Positions 48,746-52,186 of a DNA stretch of 52,186 nt are shown one piece after another. The notes beneath the pieces are model-generated. The model was not told the DNA's origin. It did not search any database and was given only the letters and a program-made list of their open reading frames with translations. Made by a program: the position numbers and the translations under genes. How positions within the stretch are numbered: position 1 is the stretch's first letter; each line of letters starts with the position of its first letter. The stretch comes from a bacterium (GTDB lineage: Bacteria > Bacillota_A > Clostridia > Lachnospirales > Lachnospiraceae). The stretch is from positions 1 through 52,186 of the forward strand of contig SFQZ01000018.1 of NCBI GenBank assembly GCA_004562915.1, written 5' to 3'.

Positions 48746-51355
48746 ATGAGGAGGAAAAAAGTAAAAAACCCGCTTCTGAAACGTATTCCACGAGAACTTT
48801 TAGGTGACTGGAAAAAGTATTTAGTAGTAAGTCTGTTTTTGATCCTGACCATAGGATTTGTATCCGGTATGTATGTGGCTAACGGTAGTATGATGAAATC
48901 AGCCGATGAGGGTGTATCCAAATATAAGCTGGAAGACGGACATTTTGAACTGGAAAGCAATGCCGATGAGGACATGTTATCAGCCATTCAATCCGGTGAA
49001 AAAGCGGATGTAAAGCAATATTATCTGGATGAAGCAAAAGCAGAGTTGGATGAAAAGTTTGGGGAAGAATTTGAAGCACAGATGAAACAGTCTCTTCTGG
49101 CACAGGGGTTAGATGAGGCTTTGGTTACTTCCATGCTTCCAACGGCAATTACACAGGCAAAAGAGGACGGAACTTATCAAAAGGCATATGATGAGGCATG
49201 GGAAGCAATTCTAGAGGAAATTGATGAAGAATATGCGGATGCAGAAGAAGTGTATGAGTTAAATGATTCGGATTTTCAGTCTGTTCCCGTGACGGTATAT
49301 GAAAATTTTTACAGAAATGAAGAAGAGGATAATGACAATGATGGAGAATCGGACGGGACGATCCGGGTGTATGCGAAGACAGAAGAAGTAAATCTTGCCT
49401 GTCTGATGGAGGGAAGATTTCCAGAGACAGAGGATGAGATCGCCATTGACCGTATGCATGCGGATAATGCCGGAATTGAAGTTGGAGCAACAATCAGTGT
49501 CGGGGGACAGTCCTTCCAGGTTGTCGGATTGATCTCTTATGTCAATTATTCGACGCTACATGAGAAAAGTACCGATCTTATATTTGATGCATTAAAATTT
49601 GATGTAGCCATGGTGACGGAGAGCGGATTTGTTCGTCTGGATAAGCCGGTTCACTATACATATGCATGGCAGTATGAAAAACAGCCGACAGACGAGAAAG
49701 AAGAAAAAAGATTTTCCGACGATTTTATGAAAGCGCTTCTCACACAGACTGTTGTTTTTAAAAATGAAATTGTGGACTACATGCCGCGATATGTGAATCC
49801 GGCAATCAACTTTGCGACGAAGGATATGGGTTCCGACAAGGCAATGGGCGGCGTGCTTTTGGATATTCTGATTGTGATTATTGCATTTATTTTTGCGGTT
49901 ACCATCAGCAATACAATCACGAAGGAAGCGTCGCCAATCGGAACGCTTCGGGCGTTGGGATATACGAAAGGCGAATTGATTTGGCATTATTTATCCATGC
50001 CGGTCATCGTGACGGTTCTTGCAGCAACAATTGGAAATATAATGGGATATACGGTGTTTAAAAACGTCGTTGTGTCCATGTATTATAACAGCTACAGTCT
50101 CCCGGCATATGAAACGGTATGGAATGCGGATGCATTCATTAAGACAACACTCATTCCGGTCATTCTCATGCTGGCAGTGAATTTATGTGTGATTATCAAA
50201 ATGATGCAACATACGCCATTGCAGTTTTTGCGACACGACCTTAAGAAAACAAATCGCAAAAAGGCGATGCGCCTTCCGAGATGGTCATTCCTTAGCAGGT
50301 TCCGCCTCCGGATCATCCTCCAGAACATTCCGAATTATGTGATTCTGTTTGTGGGCATTTTCTTTATCATGGTCATGCTCGCCATGGCAGTCGGCATGCC
50401 GTCCACATTGAAATATTATAAGGACAACGCCGCAGATATGATGTTTGCAAAATATCAATGTGTTTTAAAGAACTATGAAGATGAGGATGGAGATATCATT
50501 ACAACGTCGAACGAAGATGCCGAGAAATTCAGCATGTATTCTTTACAGAAGAAGAGTGATGAAATCGATGAAGAGGTGTCTATATATGGCATTATTGAGG
50601 AGAGCAGGTATGTAGAGATTTCCGGGTTGGAGACATTAAAGGAAAATGTGGTTTATATCTCGAAGCCGTTTGGCGAAAAATATGGATTGAAGATAGGAGA
50701 TACATTTACCCTGGATGAAAAATATGAGAATAAACAGTATCAGTTTGAAGTTGCCGGTATTTACGACAGATGTCAGAGTATCGCTGTTTTTATGCCGCTT
50801 GAAAATTGTCGCCGGGTGTTTGCTTTGGACGAAGAGGAATTCTCGGGCTTTTTGTCGGATTCGGAAATAACAGATATCGAGGATGGGTACGTCGCAACAG
50901 TGATTACCCAGCGGGATATCACGAAAATGTGTGATCAGATGGATCACTCCATGGGAGCGTATATGCAATATTTCCAGATTCTGTGTATTTTATTGTCGGC
51001 AGTTTTAATCTATCTTCTGACCAAAATCATCATAGAGAAGAATGAGAAAGCTATATCTATGACGAAAATTCTGGGGTACGAAAATCGGGAGATAGCAAGC
51101 CTGTATCTGCTTTCTACAACCATGATATTGATTGTTTCGGATGCGATTAGTGTGATTCTGGGCACACTCGTCATGGCACAGGCGTGGAAAGCAATCATGT
51201 TCAGTTACAGTGGCTGGTTTGCGTTTGTCATCGAACCGGCAGGATATGTCAAAATGTTCTTGTTTGTCCTGATCGGATATCTGTTCGTGATGATTCTGGA
51301 TTTTGCCAGAATAAAGAAGATTCCGATGGATGAGGCACTGAAGAATGTGGAGTAG
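48746..51355 (+). CDS. FtsX/MacB-type ABC permease, paralogue 2
   Basis: ATG 48746 is ten bases after AAAGGAG; GTG 48737 would be too close. The 869 residues have an N-terminal basic stretch and span, a long acidic outer domain (about 50-360, with 'EEDNDNDGES'), three spans, a second FtsX half with another outer domain, and three terminal spans. It ends 'IPMDEALKNVE', matching 'VNLAEVLKNRE' of the copy at 31047. It presumably exports or extracts a substrate with the ATPase before it. No terminator is seen after it; 51356-51597 holds no gene. Confidence 0.88.
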   Translation: MRRKKVKNPLLKRIPRELLGDWKKYLVVSLFLILTIGFVSGMYVANGSMMKSADEGVSKYKLEDGHFELESNADEDMLSAIQSGEKADVKQYYLDEAKAELDEKFGEEFEAQMKQSLLAQGLDEALVTSMLPTAITQAKEDGTYQKAYDEAWEAILEEIDEEYADAEEVYELNDSDFQSVPVTVYENFYRNEEEDNDNDGESDGTIRVYAKTEEVNLACLMEGRFPETEDEIAIDRMHADNAGIEVGATISVGGQSFQVVGLISYVNYSTLHEKSTDLIFDALKFDVAMVTESGFVRLDKPVHYTYAWQYEKQPTDEKEEKRFSDDFMKALLTQTVVFKNEIVDYMPRYVNPAINFATKDMGSDKAMGGVLLDILIVIIAFIFAVTISNTITKEASPIGTLRALGYTKGELIWHYLSMPVIVTVLAATIGNIMGYTVFKNVVVSMYYNSYSLPAYETVWNADAFIKTTLIPVILMLAVNLCVIIKMMQHTPLQFLRHDLKKTNRKKAMRLPRWSFLSRFRLRIILQNIPNYVILFVGIFFIMVMLAMAVGMPSTLKYYKDNAADMMFAKYQCVLKNYEDEDGDIITTSNEDAEKFSMYSLQKKSDEIDEEVSIYGIIEESRYVEISGLETLKENVVYISKPFGEKYGLKIGDTFTLDEKYENKQYQFEVAGIYDRCQSIAVFMPLENCRRVFALDEEEFSGFLSDSEITDIEDGYVATVITQRDITKMCDQMDHSMGAYMQYFQILCILLSAVLIYLLTKIIIEKNEKAISMTKILGYENREIASLYLLSTTMILIVSDAISVILGTLVMAQAWKAIMFSYSGWFAFVIEPAGYVKMFLFVLIGYLFVMILDFARIKKIPMDEALKNVE

Positions 51356-51597
51356 GGAAATGAAAATTGCGTTTTGATGAAAGGCATCACAGTGAAACGT
51401 TTTATATTGTTACTGTATATGGTTTGTGGTAAATGTGTTTGATACGATAGTTCTTGATTTAGGTTTAATGGTTCATTGGGGAGAATTGTGCTGGGCTGTG
51501 TCTGGCTGTTCCATTTTATTTATTTTACTTTTGGTGTAAAGAATTACAGAGAGGAAACCTGTTTAGAGAGGTAGAGGGTTTGAGAGGAGCAGAAGAA

Positions 51598-51951
51598 ATG
51601 GCAGATGTAATCATTATTGTGATACTGGTTATCTTAATCATCATAGGAATCAGTTCGACTATAAAGCACTTCAAAGGTGAGGGTGGATGTTGTGGTGGAG
51701 GCTCCTCCGTTAAGGTGAAAAGAAAGAAACTGAAACAGGTTGTAAAGCAAAGAACGGTTATCATTGAGGGGATGACCTGTGAACATTGCAAAGCCCGTGT
51801 GGAAAGCAGATTGAATTCATTGGATGGAGTTTCAGCCAAGGTAAATCTGAAAAGGAAAACCGCGGTGGTTTCCATGGAAAAAGATGTACAGGATGAAGAG
51901 ATTAAGAAGGCTATAGAGAATGCCGGTTATGAGGTCGTGAAAATAGAATGA
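51598..51951 (+). CDS. Membrane-tethered HMA-domain metallochaperone, copy 2
   Basis: ATG 51598 follows GAGGAGCAGAAG. The 117 residues have the same length and order as copy 1 at 29189: span (IIIVILVILIIIGI), 'KHFKGEGGCCGGGSSVKVKR', basic stretch, and HMA domain with MTCEHC. Most differences are conservative, and the DNA is also closely similar, so the duplication is recent. No clear iron operator is visible in the 240 bp upstream, in contrast to copy 1. Confidence 0.8.
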   Translation: MADVIIIVILVILIIIGISSTIKHFKGEGGCCGGGSSVKVKRKKLKQVVKQRTVIIEGMTCEHCKARVESRLNSLDGVSAKVNLKRKTAVVSMEKDVQDEEIKKAIENAGYEVVKIE

Positions 51952-52047
51952 CAGAAATATATTTACCATTGTAATTGTGGAAATGTGAAGCTCACCTTTG
52001 ACACCTTTATGAATTGGATTATACAGATGAAAGCGGATAACAGGTAG
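51952..52047 (+). other. Short open stretch with a Cys-x-Cys motif, possible gene remnant
   Basis: Directly after and in frame with the stop of HMA copy 2, 31 sense codons run to TAG 52047, encoding 'YHCNCGNVKLTFDTFMNWII' and a basic end. There is no start codon with a ribosome binding site. It may be a remnant of a small zinc-ribbon-like gene. The rest to 52186 shows nothing I can name. Confidence 0.25.
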
Positions 52048-52186
52048 AGAAAATATAAAAGTGAGAATTGCTCTTTAATTAGGAAAATAGTTAATTGTTA
52101 AATGATTTCTTGCCAGCAGATGGACGTATACAGAGCGCCCATAGGTAAGGAGAAAAAAGGTCAGTATCCAGAAAAATTCCGGAATG

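Overview
The window looks like a chromosome segment of a gut-type Firmicute, most likely a Lachnospiraceae (Blautia/Dorea/Ruminococcus-like). The reasons are low GC, purine-rich ribosome binding sites, DtxR/Feo/NEAT genes of clostridial type, and many half-size ABC transporters. It is largely an iron and heme acquisition island in which most operons are preceded by the same short palindrome.

Layout. 1-1.2 kb: the end of a mobile-element-like region, with an Xre-type repressor running off the left edge and a Tn916-type sigma/HTH pair. 1.3-4.1 kb: a class B sortase and two tandem DtxR-like regulators with an unusual C-terminal domain. 4.2-20.9 kb: a heme relay operon. It holds a small secreted NEAT-like protein, a 1891-residue cell-wall NEAT/FIVAR protein, a Shp-like membrane-anchored receptor, an IsdE/HtsA-like lipoprotein, a FecCD permease and ATPase, a DUF454 protein, a YgbA-like Cys-rich protein, and two exporter-fold ABC half-transporters. 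An IS110-family element (opposite strand, with a candidate bridge-RNA region) and a strongly folded intergenic element split this operon between the giant NEAT protein and the Shp-like receptor. 20.9-28 kb: a small peptide, a DUF6110-like protein and a P1B-type ATPase, converging on a DtxR-type iron sensor; then feoA-feoA-feoB, a FeoB-associated Cys-rich peptide and an atypical Cys-rich Fur-like protein. 27.8-29.0 kb: a scar with a truncated transposase and a MATE-transporter stub. 29.1-33.6 kb: a membrane-tethered HMA protein and a TetR-controlled MacB/FtsX-type ABC system. 33.6-36.0 kb: ahpC and an AhpF-like reductase. 36.1-43.5 kb: an AraC regulator, then an ECF-type importer (S, T, double ATPase) whose ATPase is fused in frame to an exporter-fold ABC subunit, plus its partner. 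43.7-52 kb: a second TetR, a YbtPQ-like ABC pair, a second MacB/FtsX pair and a second copy of the HMA protein.

How it fits together. A palindrome of the form TTAG-N6-CTAA, exact or with one or two mismatches, lies at the promoter of the sortase, the DtxR-like pair, the NEAT operon, the P-type ATPase operon, the local DtxR gene, feoAAB, feoB, the HMA gene, ahpC, the ECF operon and the YbtPQ-like operon. The classical 19-bp DtxR/IdeR box is two such 14-mers overlapping by 5 bp, so I infer that one DtxR-type iron sensor controls the whole island. The encoded route would be heme capture at the wall, relay to the membrane, import, ferrous iron import, xenosiderophore- or heme-type ABC/ECF uptake, and peroxide defence. 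TetR palindromes and an AraC-type direct repeat add local control. No tRNA, rRNA or CRISPR array was seen.
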